A program made the position numbers and the translations under genes. A model generated the notes under the pieces. It worked only from the letters and a program-made list of their open reading frames with translations, ran no database searches and was not told the origin of the DNA. From NCBI GenBank assembly GCA_013398015.1, contig VZRR01008215.1, positions 91,980 to 155,979 of the forward strand: 64,000 nt of DNA, given 5' to 3'. Position 1 is the stretch's first letter; the number at the start of each line of letters is the position of its first letter. Origin of the DNA: Oreocharis arfaki (lineage: Eukaryota > Chordata > Aves > Passeriformes > Paramythiidae). Shown here piece by piece: positions 23,251 to 36,300 of the stretch.

Positions 23251-24090
23251 CACAGGCTGCTGCCCATCGCCAGCCGCTGGCCTGTGCAGCACGACTGTAC
23301 CCAACAGAAGGAACACCCCGAAAATGCGCCTAGCGGGGCTGCTTTTTCCCTGAACCTGTGTTCTCCAAGGCCTGTCTTCCAAACTTGGGCAGAGAGATCT
23401 AAACAAGCCCCAGAAGGTGAAGCTGTAGCAATTCATCCCACCAGGAAAAACATAACAAGCAAATATCAAATTCTTCATCATCTCTGAGGTTTTTCCATTG
23501 AATCTCAGGTTTTGCCTATCACTTCACTCCTAAGATCCAATCTTGTTTTTTTCGTCACCTCCACTCCATCTCGGCTCCTGCTTGGATTGTTGGGGTCTCA
23601 ACAGACAGACTTGTGATCACAGATGATGATTGCTTTCACAGCTTTCAACCTCTTTTGCCCAATCATCACAGTCTGCTCAAGGAGTCCTTTGCCCAGAGCC
23701 TTTGGTGTAGCTCTTGCACTCTTTTGTTATGAGCAGCAATAGTACCTAAATTAAAAACTAGTCTTTTCTGAAGTAACATGTCCCTAAACTGTTCTGTAAG
23801 CAAGTTTTGTCTTTTTTTTTTTGTTCTTTTATTCTTCCACACCAGATGTGCTGAGTTCTACCCCTTTTGGGGCATCTCTCTTCACAAACTGCTCTATTTT
23901 TCTTGAGACACCCAAAAGCATCAGCAGCAGTCCATCTTTCTTCTGTAGGACTACGGGGGTTTCGCTCACACACAAATAAGACTGTGTTGAATTTCATAGT
24001 AAACATAACTTCTATAGGATGTAAATTAAAAATGCAACTGTGCTGTGTGCCAAGGTCATAACCCTTTATTACAGCTACCACACAGGTTCT
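23251..24090. other. Intergenic, EPHX1 upstream flank
   Basis: Ordinary sequence between the CpG island and the LTR. A poly-T tract lies at about 23812-23821. No gene was seen. Confidence 0.7.
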
Positions 24091-24664
24091 TGTCACGGTT
24101 TAACCCCAGCTGGCAGCCAAGTACCACACAGTCACTCACTCACTCCCACATCAGTGGGACTGGGGTGAGAATCAGAGGAGTAGAAATCAGAAAACTCATG
24201 AATAGAAATAAAGACGCTTTAAGAGGTAAAGCAAAAGCTGCGCATGCAAGAAAAGCAAAACAAGGAATTAATTCTCTGCTTCCCATGGGCAGGAAGGTGT
24301 TCAGCTTGGGAAGAAAGGCTCCATCACACATAGCAGTTACTGGGGAAATCGGTAACTCCAAACGTCCCCCCTTCCTCCTTCTTCCCCCAGCTCTGTATGC
24401 TGAACCTGACACCCTGTGGTGTGGAGTGTCCCTTTGGTCAGTGGGGGTCAGCTGTCCTGGCTCTGTCCCCTCCCAGCTCCTTGTGCACCCCCAGCCCGCT
24501 CCCTGCTGGGGTGGGGTGGGGAGCAGAAAAGGCCTGGACTGTGTGCAAACTCTGCTGAACGATAACAACATCTCTCTATTATCAACACTGTTTTCAGCAC
24601 GAATCCAAAACACAGCTCCATACCAGCTACTGCAAAGAAAATCACTCCAGCCAAAGCCAGCACA
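24091..24664 (-). mobile_element. Solo LTR of an avian endogenous retrovirus
   Basis: The plus strand begins TGTCACGGTTTAACCCCAGC and ends CCAAAGCCAGCACA. Its reverse complement starts TGTGCTGGCTTTGGCTGG and includes GTAGCTGGTATGGAG, TTGTGTTTTGG-like sequence and GGGGGTGCACAAGGAGCTGGGAGG. I recognise this wording as a widespread avian LTR family, probably ERVL or ERVK-like, in minus orientation. The ends are TG...CA. The 5-bp flanks GTTCT and ATACT match at three of five positions, so any duplication has decayed. No internal retroviral genes are present. Confidence 0.75.
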
Positions 24665-25029
24665 ATACTCTATTTGACTATTTTAACTGATGAAAATTCG
24701 CATTTCTTCTGTCCTCTGCTATAAGAATGCCAATTCAAATCTCTAATTAGTAACTCCAGCCTCTCTAACTTGCTAAAGAGGTAGTGCCGGTTTCATCCTG
24801 TCCCATGTTCTGAAAACAGGTGTGTTCAGTCAGCCAGGAAAGCACCCTGTCACCACTGGGGGCCTCCCAGCTCTTCCTTTCTTGAAGTGGACAGGGTAGC
24901 TCAAAGTCCCTGAAGTGTAGATATCCCTTGGGCATACATGCTTTCCTGTGGGTGTCCACCCTCTTAAACTGACAATTTAATAATAGTTTTTCTCTGTTCT
25001 TTAGAAGCACTGAACACTTCAGAGACATG

Positions 25030-25112
25030 TTTTAGTGGTGGGGTTGGCAGTACTGGGTTAACGGTTGGACTTGATGATCTTAGAGGCTCTTTTCCAACCT
25101 AAACAATTCTAT
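25030..25112 (+). mobile_element. CR1 3'-tail fragment
   Basis: The text GGTTGGACTTGATGATCTTAG, then AGGCTCTTTTCCAACCTAAAC and an ATTCTATAATC tail, is the sense 3' end of a CR1 LINE. Only the tail is present, which is usual for severe 5' truncation. Confidence 0.85.
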
Positions 25113-25321
25113 AATCAAACCCTATAGGAGTAGCAGCAGTAAAGAGCAATGAGCAAAGTAGGTACCTCAAACAGACACAGAACAGAGGAAGATTACACCA
25201 GGTTTAGTTCTGTACATGGATCCCTCCTAACTGGAGCTGGTTTGGCAGCTTATTGTGAAAATCATGCAGATCCCACAGCCTATCAGAGGACAACGTGGAG
25301 ATGCAAATACCACTAAAGGCA

Positions 25322-25914
25322 AAAGGCCAACCATGTCCTGGGGTGCATCTTGCACGGCATCACCAGCTGGTCAAGGGAGGTGATTGCCCTACTCAGCGCT
25401 GGTGCAGCCTCACCTCGAGTCCTGTTTGCAGTTTTGGGCACCACAATACAAGAAGGACATAAAACTACTAAAGTGTGTTCAGGGGAGGGTGACCAGCCTG
25501 GTGAGAGGCCTCAGGGGGAAGACTCAGTAGGAGCAGCTGAGGTCACTTGGTTTGTTCAGCTTGGAGAAGTCTGAGGGGGGAACTCATCACAGCCCAGCAG
25601 TTTCCTCACAGAGGAGGTGCTGATCTCCTCTCTCTGGTGATCAGCAGCAGGACACAAGAAAACGGAATGAAGCTGCATCAGAGGCCATTCGGATTAGACA
25701 CTAGGAAAAGGTTCTCCACAGAGTGGTCAGTCACTGGACCGGGCTCCCTAGGGAAGTGCTCATGGCATCCAGCCTGTCACAGTTCAAGGAGCATCTGGAC
25801 AATGCTCTTGATTACATGGTTTAGCTTTAGGTAGTCCTGTGAGAGGAGCAGTGAGTTGGAATTGATGATCCTTAAGGGTTCCTTCCAGCTTGAGATATTC
25901 TGTGATCCTAAATA
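25322..25914 (+). mobile_element. CR1 LINE, 5'-truncated, about 590 bp
   Basis: The sense-strand CR1 3' region starts near GGCCAACCATGTCCTGGGG and passes GGGCACCACAATACAAGAAG, GGGTGACCAGCCTGGTGAG and GAACTCATCACAGCCC. It ends at TCCAGCTTGAGATATTCTGTG. The reverse transcriptase domain is not included. Open frames inside it are remnants or chance. Confidence 0.85.
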
Positions 25915-25919
25915 AGACA

Positions 25920-28900
25920 AATGGAAAGCATCAGCAACTCCATGGTCTGGCATTCCTCTAAGTTATTTTTGCTTTAGCATCGGGCTGAGGTAGAGGAGCA
26001 ACATGCACAATATCCACCTTCAAAGCAGCTGGAGTTTGTTACAGAAATTAGGGGTGTTTGTTACAGAAATTTGGCTGTGATAGAAACTTATGGGACTGCT
26101 GGTGTGAGGGGAACTGCAGAGACTTCAAACAAAGATTCATAGAAGCACAGAAAAACAGACAACAACAGATAAAAAAAGGATTGTCTTTAAAAATCACTCT
26201 TTATATTGTAAGACAGATATTGATGAAATATTATGGAGAATTGCTGATATCTAATATTTTACAAGTTGTAGCCTGGCTGACACCAACAGTAGTCTTCAGC
26301 AAAACAAAATAATGCCAAGACATAAGCAATTTGCACTACAGGAAAACAAATTAATTGTTACAATCTAGGTAGATACTCCAACACAGAGTATGAGCTGAAG
26401 GAGCTTTTTATTTGCTAAAGTCCAAGTGTTATTTGTCTATATCCAGTGAAACCCTTTTCTTATACTATTATTGGCTGAGGAAGGTGGCCACGCAGTTTAC
26501 TATGAAAGCTCCAGTGACACCTAAACACGTGCTCTTCCCAAGTGTGACAATGCAGAATGTCCCTCTACTGAAGCTCAACTTTGAGAACAAAACCCTTTAT
26601 TAACACTCACAAGCAGAAGGTAAAGCTGCAACTGTCTTCCCCTAAGCCAATTATAACATCACCGTGATCAACTGTAGAGAGGAAAATAAGGTGAGCATGA
26701 AAGACCTAAAGAGAAAAAATAAGTTTAAAACAAATGAAAAAGAAGAAGGGATTGAAGAGTCAGAAAAGAAGGAAGCTTAATACAGGAGTCAAAAGAATGA
26801 GGAAAGAAAACACTCTTCTCTGTGAAATCAAAATAGTCCATTCTCACCACCAGGAAAATCATATCCAGGAGGTGTTTCACTATTTGTGTTTCGAGGGTTG
26901 GTCACCTGGATGCATTCTGGAGGCATCTTAAGAATTTATTGGTCTGGAGTAGCTACAGCTCACTGAACCATTCATGCTGGAGTGAGCCTTTAAGTGCTGA
27001 TCCCTTCTTAAACCCCTGCCCCAACATTGGCACTTCAAGAATGTTAGGAATTACAACACAGTTTTATAAATCCATGATATAATTTACACCTTGTACCACG
27101 TGTTCAGGTCTGGCTACTCTGTTTGAGAGGCTACCAGAGTGTTACAGGCTTCTAGGAAGAATATCATCTACAATCTTTCGTTCCATGCTTTCTGTATCAT
27201 CCATATGAACTAGAACAACACAGAAACATTCAGACATATCTAGTTTTTAGGTCAATATTGTATAGCATGCACATTACAGGGTGTTTAATGGGACAGACAG
27301 GAGGTTTTCATAAGCAAATCAGGGAAATTCCAAGATGAGAGTTTTTTAGGCTGTGGTTCCATGGCAACCTAAGCCAAACTAACTGATTCTTTCACTCCCA
27401 TCATTCTCCTCACCCGTCTTGGGAGCTCTCAATCCTTCCATTTCACTCCCTGTAGCACTCAGCCGACCTTTTGTGAAGCCATCGAAGCACACTAACCAGG
27501 CGGAATACCACACCAGCAGCTCTCCAGAACACCAAGGAGTTTTCTGATGCACTGGTGAATGGGAACAGCTCAGCTGAGGCTCAGAGACACACTGGAATCG
27601 GTGCTAGAGGCAAGAGGGACCAGCAGCCAGCTGTTCTATGGACCAAAACTGCTGTGGAATCCCAGTCTGAACATTCACGGGATGATCAACATCTGCGGTG
27701 GGTAAGGAGCTACTTGCAGAGCAGCTGTTTGCTCTGCTAAAACCACAGCTGGTTATTTGCACGGTTTTACTCACGTGTCACCCAGCTCTGCTGTGTGACC
27801 AAGCACAGAAGGTTCGCCTCTGGGCACAAACCAACAATCCCTGATGAAATTTGTTTATTCCCTTGGTTTGTTTATTCCCTGACCTCAGCTATACGGGTGC
27901 ACTGCCGCAGAAAATATGTTTAAAAAAAAAACAAACCACCCCCGAACTGTCAGTCACTGAAAGGTCAGTTTCCCTCCTGCCCCCAAATTTAAAGGCTATC
28001 TTTTAAGACAATTTAAACTGAGACACCGAATTTTACACGGACGTGTCTGAAGCGTTAGTTCATCCCCCTGCCTTGCTGACTCCTTACCGGAGCAGATGCC
28101 TTTGCAAAGTACCATTTTGAGCCACACACAGTTTGCCAGAGCTCATTTGTCAGCGCCCCGAGGCGAGCCTTTCATCTCCCAGCCACACAGCGATAGCAGA
28201 GCTGCAGTAGAGGTGGCTGTATTTACATGCATGAGCAACCCAGTTAAAATGCATATTTCAGCTACCCCAACTCTCATTTGCTCACTACCAGCCAGCACAG
28301 CCATTCAGGAGGTGTCCAGAAAACTCAACCCGCTCTCCAAGGAACCAGTCTTTGGAATCTTGCTGCTACCCCACGGCTGTAACTCGGGAAGGTTCTCAGT
28401 GGAGGCAGGACAATGCAGACCAGCCCTTTCACGAACAGATACCACTTCTTCTAGACAAAACATGAACCCAGCATGCACACACAACTTCAGAGGAAATAAA
28501 AAAACCCCCAACAATCTATCCCAGACCTCTCAGTATGACTGATGTTTTAAGTTCAAAAACAATCACTAAGAATTGTCACCAGAAAGGAGACAGAAGAATG
28601 TGAGAACAAAATCAAAACTTGCTAAACAAAGCAAAGTGTCCTCAGAGCTGGTCTTGTTTTAAACAGAAAATACCTTTATATAAACCAGCATTGCAGTTTA
28701 AGAGAAACTCTATACTCTTAGTTTTATAATCCCAATATTCACGACACCCGGGAACTGTCTGTTTGAGGAGTCATAACGGGCTGAGCACAACAGCTCCTGC
28801 TAGAAGATCAGGCATTTCCACATAGGAGCACTCCGAGGTGGCACTCAGGACTTAAGACGCTTCTAGAACGGCAGGAAGTAATTGCATTCCCATCACAGGA

Positions 28901-31100
28901 CTCCAAGAACACACCCCTATAACTAACTTTGGCACAGTATAAGAACGTAAGGACTTACCTTCACCAGAAACAAAGATTATGTTCAACAGCACGGGCCTGG
29001 ACTGCACGAAGGCAGTTAACTCCGCTATCAAGCCATGACCGTGTTTTGATTTGCTCAGTTTCCTCAGACTTCAGTTTTACATGGCCCAGTTCAAGCCCAC
29101 GTTCTCCCAGGAGCATTTATTCAGGTGGAGCAGTTACAGGGCACACACACAGAGCCTTGCATACTAAGCAGGGGTTAACAAACTACCATGCTTTGCATTC
29201 TGCTGAGCAACTAATCTGCTGCTAAAATACCGTGGCATCATTCTCGTCTCAAAAATAACATTTCTACAGGCTGAAAAGCCCACATCTGTCTCCAGTCTGT
29301 AGTGACTCAAACACTTCAGCCCAGCATCAGGGCGGGGAGGCTTATCTGAAAGCCAGTCTGAAGAGTCTACTTAGACTAAATATCTACTTATGTGAAAGTA
29401 GTAAGACATGAAAGGCATATTTTTATGTCATCCCCAGCAACAAAGACAACTCAACCGTTGCTTGTATTAAAATACCAATCCTTGAACTCTCAAAGCTCTT
29501 TTAACAGATAATATCTTTATAAACAAAAGTTATGCTGAGTCACACAGCATCTACCTTCAAAGTAGCATCGACATTTCAGAACAGACACCCCCATGTCCTG
29601 AAAAGGAAATCACTATTAACGTAAGAAAGGAATTAGATGTAGTCCTTCTTAGACTAGTTTCTTCGAAAAAAAAGGAGAGTGATGATCCTTTAAGACAGTT
29701 ATCTAACAAAAGGACTCCTTAGATTTGTTTGATCAAAACAGTTTTGTTTCAGTCAGTTGGGAGGTCCCTCAGCACACAGCACTGTACAAAGAATACCAGT
29801 TTTCAGCTAAGCTCCTACTCCCCAAGGACACCCACTAATGCTCACAGACTCTTGAGGATCTGTTCTTGTGTGTAATCTGCAGCCTAGGTAAGTTCACAGA
29901 AAAAAACCCCACCTATTTTCTATGTACTTCCACTTCAGATCCAAACTTCATTTAAAAGGTGGTTGCAGTATAATTCCTGGGAGAGGTTCGTCCTCCCCCA
30001 AGCCAGAAGTCAAAAAGCACAGGTGGGTAAGGTAACTTTGTTTCCATCCTTCTTCCAGGTGATCAGAGTGAGTGGATTCAACCTGCCTATAGCAGGATGA
30101 ACAGCTAAGAAGACTTAATCCCTTATCAGCCGACAGTCACAAGCGATCACCCCAGTCCTACTGACCACATCTGGCAGAAAGCAGGGTTTCTTCGCATTTG
30201 TTACAGCAAAATGTTGAGTATTACCCACTTTTATACTGCAGGAAGAAACTTACTGAGATGAAACATAATTATTTTGACAAGTTAAAACATTTTTAAAAGC
30301 ACCTGCTTGGCTTCAGTTCCATTTCCCATTCTGACAGACTCCGGCACCAAAGCATCCAGTTTTCCAGATTAAACCTGTCACTCCTAGAAGTTAAGTCAGG
30401 ACTTTAATGGGAAGGCCTCTTTCATAAGGCTCTCTAAAACAAACATCTGTGACTAAACTTCTCACTTCTATAGATAATTTTAAAGTCTTCCTGCATTCCA
30501 GAATCCACTTCCACAATGGATTACACATGGAGCAACTCAGAGTTCAAACCCCTAAAACTGGAAACAGAAGTGGTGAAGCTGCACATAAGAGAGAGCTCAG
30601 GCAAAAAGGCAGCCCCAGTGCCTCGCACAAAGACAGAATTAAAGTCAAGACACTCAGGGAATCCAGGAGGTGAGAACACCAGAAAAACAGGATCAATTCC
30701 ATGCGTAAACTAATCCAATTTCTCGGAACAATAACAAGCCCCCAGTCTTTTTATTAAACTACTCTCACAAAACAGAACAATTAGTGAAGATAACTAACAG
30801 GCAGCAACAAAATTAGCTGTAGCAGGGAAAAGCATCCTATTTTTTTTAATCATTCCACTTCTGCAAAGGTCACCTGTCTGTCACTGCACAGGCTGCCCAT
30901 GTGCTCCTGCCCTGCCTGTTTGCAGCCTGTAATTCCTGGCACCAGTTCTTGGCTGGAGAGCAGGAATGTCTGGCAAGCTGGGCTGTCCAATGCAGAGATT
31001 CACGTACAGTGAGCACCCCTTGGCTGCAGCAGCCACAATAAACTGATTTTTTAATCACAAACCAGAAAACACATTCAAGTAGCTGGCAACATGATGGACT
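25920..31100. other. Intergenic between EPHX1 promoter and SRP9
   Basis: About 5.2 kb with no recognisable exon or RNA gene. An imperfect duplication of GTTTGTTACAGAAATT occurs at about 26035-26071. Short frames, including 148 codons at 28096-28542 on the plus strand, show no domain or conserved motif that I recognise. Confidence 0.65.
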
Positions 31101-31109
31101 AACTCAGCA

Positions 31110-33267
31110 AATGTTTATTGGGGAAGTGATCAGTGTATATAAGCACATGTACTCTTAGCAAGGGTATAGGCATGAAAGACAAAGAGCTCAGAATTCAGAG
31201 CTTCTCTACTGCCCCATGAGCTCAGTATGGACATGGCTGAAAATCCCAGGACAAAGTTATGAAACACCTATGTTTTCCTAAAGAAGTTTCCAAAATATAT
31301 TTTTTTTTAAGCAGCAGCTTTGTAATATCATCTTTTGCATTCTGCCTGCACAGAACAACCCTAGTTTTTTCTGATTATATGGAGAACAAGCTTAACAACA
31401 CATCCTGTTACAAAAGCAGCAATATTTCCCTGTGGTTTTAGGGAAATAATTTCTGGATTTAGAAAACTAAAAATGTATTTCCTTGCCTGTTTTGCTTGAC
31501 AACTGCTGCTCTAATATACAGTACTGTAATTGCCCCTCCTCTAAAACCTACTGGAGTATAAAGCTGGAGCCTTTTGGCTACATGGTACACCCAGTCTCTC
31601 TACTACTATATTGCAAATATTAGGAAAGTTATTTGGAGCACCAAAGAAAAATTTCAGTATTACAGTATCTCATGAAAGTTTAACAATTAACCAAGTCCAG
31701 CCTTCTCTCTGGCTTTATTTATATTTCAAAAGCCAATATAAAAGTGTTACACACATACCAGCCACTCCTGCAGACTAGAATTTTGAGCAGTCATGGGAAT
31801 TTAGCACTGCAGTATTTTCCAACAACGTGCAACATTCTGTGTCCAGCTGAAAGGGTACTCTAATGCAATATTCAAGCCTGGTGGTTTATTTCCAAGCTTT
31901 TGGCAAACGTGGAAAGTCCACTGCTTCCCAGTAACTCCATTATTTTTATGTAAGTGACAGCAGGTAGCTACTTAAGTAGATTGTTTTGTTATATATAAAT
32001 GCCACTACAAGTATGGGTCTGCTTTACTTTTGTGGCTTGGTTTAACCCAAAAAATTAGTTCTGAAAGCACCTAGTTATACCAATAGCCTAATTATATGAA
32101 AATGTTCATCTGTTTTTAAGTATGCAAGACCCAGTCAAAGCAAGTATCAATTTTAGTTACTGGGTTTTCAAACAAAAAGCTTTTTTGCAAGAGACAATTA
32201 AGGCTTCCATCAGCCTACCAGAGGTTACTGTGAGAAACAAGTCTAAGCTACAGTAGCATTGGTCTATTTCTGACAGTGGTATTTAAGTATTTATTAAGCT
32301 GTTTTCATCCATTTATTCATTTGGCTGACATCCACCTGCCACATGTAACTTTGGAAAATGCAGTTAACAAACTGCTAGAATAAGGAGTCTGGATAGTGTT
32401 TGGTTGGATATTTTCTATTAACATAATAGGCAAGAGCTTCCAGAATTCATCTTGCTGATGTACTTCAACTCTGCCTGAAGCAAGGACGGCAAAAGGAACC
32501 CCTGCTAGTACAAAATAGTTCAAGTATGTAAAAAAGCCACTGACTATTTTTTAGTAACGGTATTTGCACTGGCAGAAAAAAACCTCTCCCAGTTTCTCAC
32601 AGACCTCTAGCAATATTCAAATGAAGTTCTATTTTAACTTTTAAAATACAGTTTAATTACTTAGGCAATATAAGAGTTCTACAAACTGCATCATGGATAA
32701 TGCTGCACAGCTTATGACCAAGAGCAATACCAAAAGCTCAAATGCTGCCAGTGACAGTGGTAATACAAATTGGCAATTTCAACATTTCCAGAAAACATCT
32801 GTTATTCTAAATCCAACAGATCTGTATGATGTATGTAAATATTTATTAGACCCAGTCACCATGCTACGGTATTAGGTTAATAAACCCTCTCATTTTAAGA
32901 ATACACCAGTATAAGGTATGAACACAATGAAATCTATATGAAATTTTACAGTAACTTTCCAGAAATACGCTTGTGGCCTATCAAATTCAGACTAACATAT
33001 TGTAGATTTAAAATATTTACTTGTCTTCTTAGCATACCTAATGTGTAAGAATAGTTGCTTGATACTCAAAAATAAATATAAGCTTTCAATTGAAAGCACT
33101 TATTTTCCTAGATTTCCAAAGTGGAGTCTGAGGGGTGAAAATGCTTCAGACTTGTCATCAGTCCACTTCAGTACATAAATGCATCTCCTGCCCCAGTTTT
33201 TCGTTCAAATCCAAGAGATTTTCTTCCAGTGAAATATGACCAGAGCACTCATTTTATTCGCAGCACT
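31110..33267 (-). other. SRP9: AT-rich candidate SRP9 3' untranslated region and downstream flank
   Basis: This stretch directly follows the SRP9 stop on the minus strand, is strongly AT-rich, and holds several minus-strand AATAAA words (for example 32847-32842, 32317-32312, 32295-32290, 31890-31885, 31719-31714, 31118-31113). Mammalian SRP9 mRNAs have longer 3' untranslated regions than the first signal here would give, so some of these distal signals may be used. Which ones cannot be decided from sequence. Confidence 0.35.
33253..33258 (-). terminator. SRP9: Proximal poly(A) signal AATAAA of SRP9
   Basis: The plus strand TTTATT at these positions is AATAAA on the coding strand. It begins only nine bases after the stop codon. 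If used, the 3' untranslated region would be only about 30-40 bases long. Confidence 0.5.
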
Positions 33268-33387
33268 TCAGTCTGTTTCCATGGCAGCACTGCGGGATTC
33301 CTTCGCCACCATGAGTCGCATGAGCTGACTGTGGAATTTCTCGATCTTCTTCACGTCTTGTGCCTGGTCTGTTCTGTACAGCAAACA
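33268..33387 (-). other. SRP9: SRP9 coding exon 3 and stop
   Basis: Encodes residues 48-86 and a TGA at 33270-33268. The acceptor is CTTTGTCTTGCAG. The KKIEKFHSQLMRLMVAKE stretch is the conserved C-terminal helix of SRP9. Confidence 0.97.
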
Positions 33388-36300
33388 CTGCAAGACAAAG
33401 TTCCTAATGTCAGATTTCACTTCAACTGGTGTTACCTTGTTTATAGCTGCTATGCATTTGTGCTTGGAACACACAGAACGAGGAGAGCACTGAAATGTTC
33501 ATTTGTTACCAGGAGGCAGCACCAACACATCTACCCTGTTTCAGAGCACACACATAATGTAACATATCTGTGTTTACTTTTCAGCTTCTCCTTAATGCTC
33601 ATGCCTCCCATTTTCAAAACAGGGAAGCTCAAAATTTATTCTAGTTTCTTCTAGCTCAAAAAAAAAAAAAAAAGGTAAAACTTAGGTTTTAAAGCTGTCT
33701 TTAAAGGCATTCCTCTGAGTTGCCTAAACATAGAACCAGATTTTAAACCTGAAGTTACTTTCCTATTCTCTATATTCTGAAAGCAATTTTATTTTGCCTT
33801 TCACAGTCCTTAACGTTACACTGCCAGGGACATAAAATTCAGTATTTCCCCCTGAAGAGGATCTCCTACCCCAAGCAAAACCTGTTTTTCTAAGGCAGCC
33901 CTAAATAAGGAACACAGCATCTGATTAAGATAAAAAAACCACCCAAACAAACATAACAAAAAACCCAAACATCAAAACAACCTAAAGAAAAACCTGAAGC
34001 CAATCCCCATTTCCCCCAACCTGGTGTAACATCTTTCTGTGACTGAAAGCAAGTATGGCAGCTTATACCCCAGAAGAGTTCATGTTTGTGAAACCCTTGA
34101 CTCAAATTTCCCCTATGGGAGATTTCAATAAGACTACCTTTAAATTCCCCTGTTATCAGTGCCCCACACTCAACACCTCACCCATGCTAAGCCGTATTAC
34201 CCTATCAAGAAGTGCCTTTACTGGAGTTTCACATCCCTTCCAGGCACTTGAAATTCCAATGCCAGACTACTTTTCCTGGAAAGAAGAAATTTGACTCTTT
34301 TCCAAGTCTGAAGACAAGAGTAGGGCAGAATACTGTTGCCCACCCCGGACTGCAGAAAAAACTCCTCAGCTGTAACATCACTGTCATTCAGTCTCATAAT
34401 CACAAAGAAGGAACTTAACCTACGGCTGGAAGTTTTCACCACTCCGAGCAAATAAAAAGGACCACACTCACAGCAGGGAACACCTGTTTGAAAATGCTCC
34501 TGAACAGGTCAGTGTCAACCACAGACACAGCAACGAGGGAAGGCTGAGCACAAGTTTTTAGAAAACTGTCAGGCACTCTCAAGGCAGTGTCCAAGAGCTC
34601 CCAAGCTAACTGACAGCAAAACACAAGTCTGTGAGAGGCGCAACAAGCTCTGAAAGAGGAATGAGTTCTGTACTCACAGCCACGTCATCTGTTACTTTGA
34701 TACAGAGGTTCCCATCACAATGTCGGTATTTGAGAACAACGCGCACCTGAAATGACAAACATTTCAAGAATTAGCACTTGCAGCTAACAACTCTCAGAAT
34801 ATATTGAAGGAAATCTGCCCACATTCAGACTACCCTTAATTATAATTATGTACTGCTCCATGTTTTCAGCACCTCTGTGGTGGTCCTCAGCTCTGGTGGT
34901 GTGGAAGCTGTAATCCTATAGCCAAGGTGGTGTGGAAGCTGACCCACCACATTTCCCTGCCTAACACTTTAAACTGGTTTTAGAGCAGCATCAGCAAGGT
35001 TAACACTAGGGACGTTCAAAACCACTGCAAATACAGCAACAACAGTTGCAGAGACCTCGGTGACAGGCAGGATAAACTATGAGAGTCATGTCGAGACGAG
35101 ACACCCCCTCGCTGTGTATCACACCCCAGAAAAACCAACTGGAAGCCTGTGTTTGTAGGCTTGAAACACTTCCAAAAAAGTAGCTCTACATGAAGACTTG
35201 AAAGGGATCAACTGAGCAGGGTAAGCTCAACATCACCACTTTTTCTTCCATGGTACCTGAACTGTTATCACAATTACTCCTGCAGTCACCTGCCCTGAGC
35301 TCTAACCTATCCAGCCACTCTGGACCCCCAAATTACCAAAGTTCTCAAAGTCACACTGATAAAAATCCACATCTTCCATGACTGAGCATTAAATGATTCC
35401 TCCTGATCACAGAATCAGCCACAGAGGGTCTGCATCTGTCTGCAGCCTCAGCTGCAGTTACTGTCAGTAACTAGAAACAAAGCAAGGTGGCCTTTGAGAA
35501 TATTCTGAACCTCCTAATAGGTTTTTATTGTCCAGTGATTTGTGCTAATGGTCAACAACCGCCTTCACTACAAATACATTTTGAGATTCCTGCTCCAGAA
35601 TGGATCTCACCACAGACTGACCCTCTTCGTTTAACAAACTGCAACCTTCTGACCACGGCAGCAGTGCAACAGCACATCTCCCTACTGAGCAGCCCCAAAA
35701 GCACAAGAGAGGCTGCCACAGGCAGCAGGTACACACTCGAGGCATCGATAACCTGCCCTTGCAAAGGGCAAGACCACTCAGTACCTGGCTGGAGAACACA
35801 CACCCATCTCCCACAGTTCTTGTTCTTCCTTCAGTTTCCCAGCAAGCCCAAATACAAAAGCTCCTGAGGCTAATTCTCTGCCAAATTAACAGGACAGTAT
35901 TTGTGTTACGACAACCGGCCCTACATAAACCCCTCTGTAACTAGACAAGGTTATTGCCAGGGGTGGGAAGAGACTGCCTTTGGAGGGCCTTTAAGGAAAA
36001 GGGAAGAGCAACTCCTGGCTGCAGTGACATCCCTTCTCTTTCATTTAACTGAGTGTCACAGAGCCTAAGAAGGCAAAACCGGGCAATTTTATTATCAGCA
36101 GCAATCGCATATGGTGCCTCTGTGCTAATTAAAAAGCAGATGTTAATCTGCTTTAAATAACCAGATATTAATTTAATCTTCTGAAGGCTTCACCAGTTCC
36201 CCTATTTTTGGTGAAGAAAACTAGGTCTTTTTTACTGAAGTTTTCTCAAGTGAGAGTACCACATCACAATTTTGTGCTGCTACTTGGATGAAATTTAATG

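Noticed and set aside
22500..23487. Long overlapping open frames on both strands (up to 271 codons)
   Set aside because: They coincide with the EPHX1 CpG island, where stop codons are rare because of GC content. They are rich in Pro, Arg, Gly and Ala in every frame and match nothing.
24045..24677. 210-codon plus-strand and 157-codon minus-strand frames
   Set aside because: They fall in the solo LTR, which does not encode proteins in this family as far as I can see.
28096..28542. 148-codon plus-strand frame in the intergenic stretch
   Set aside because: No recognisable domain, no CpG start and no splice arrangement. Length is compatible with chance in 64 kb.
33229..33654. 141-codon plus-strand frame
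   Set aside because: It is the antisense shadow of SRP9 exon 3 and its flanks.
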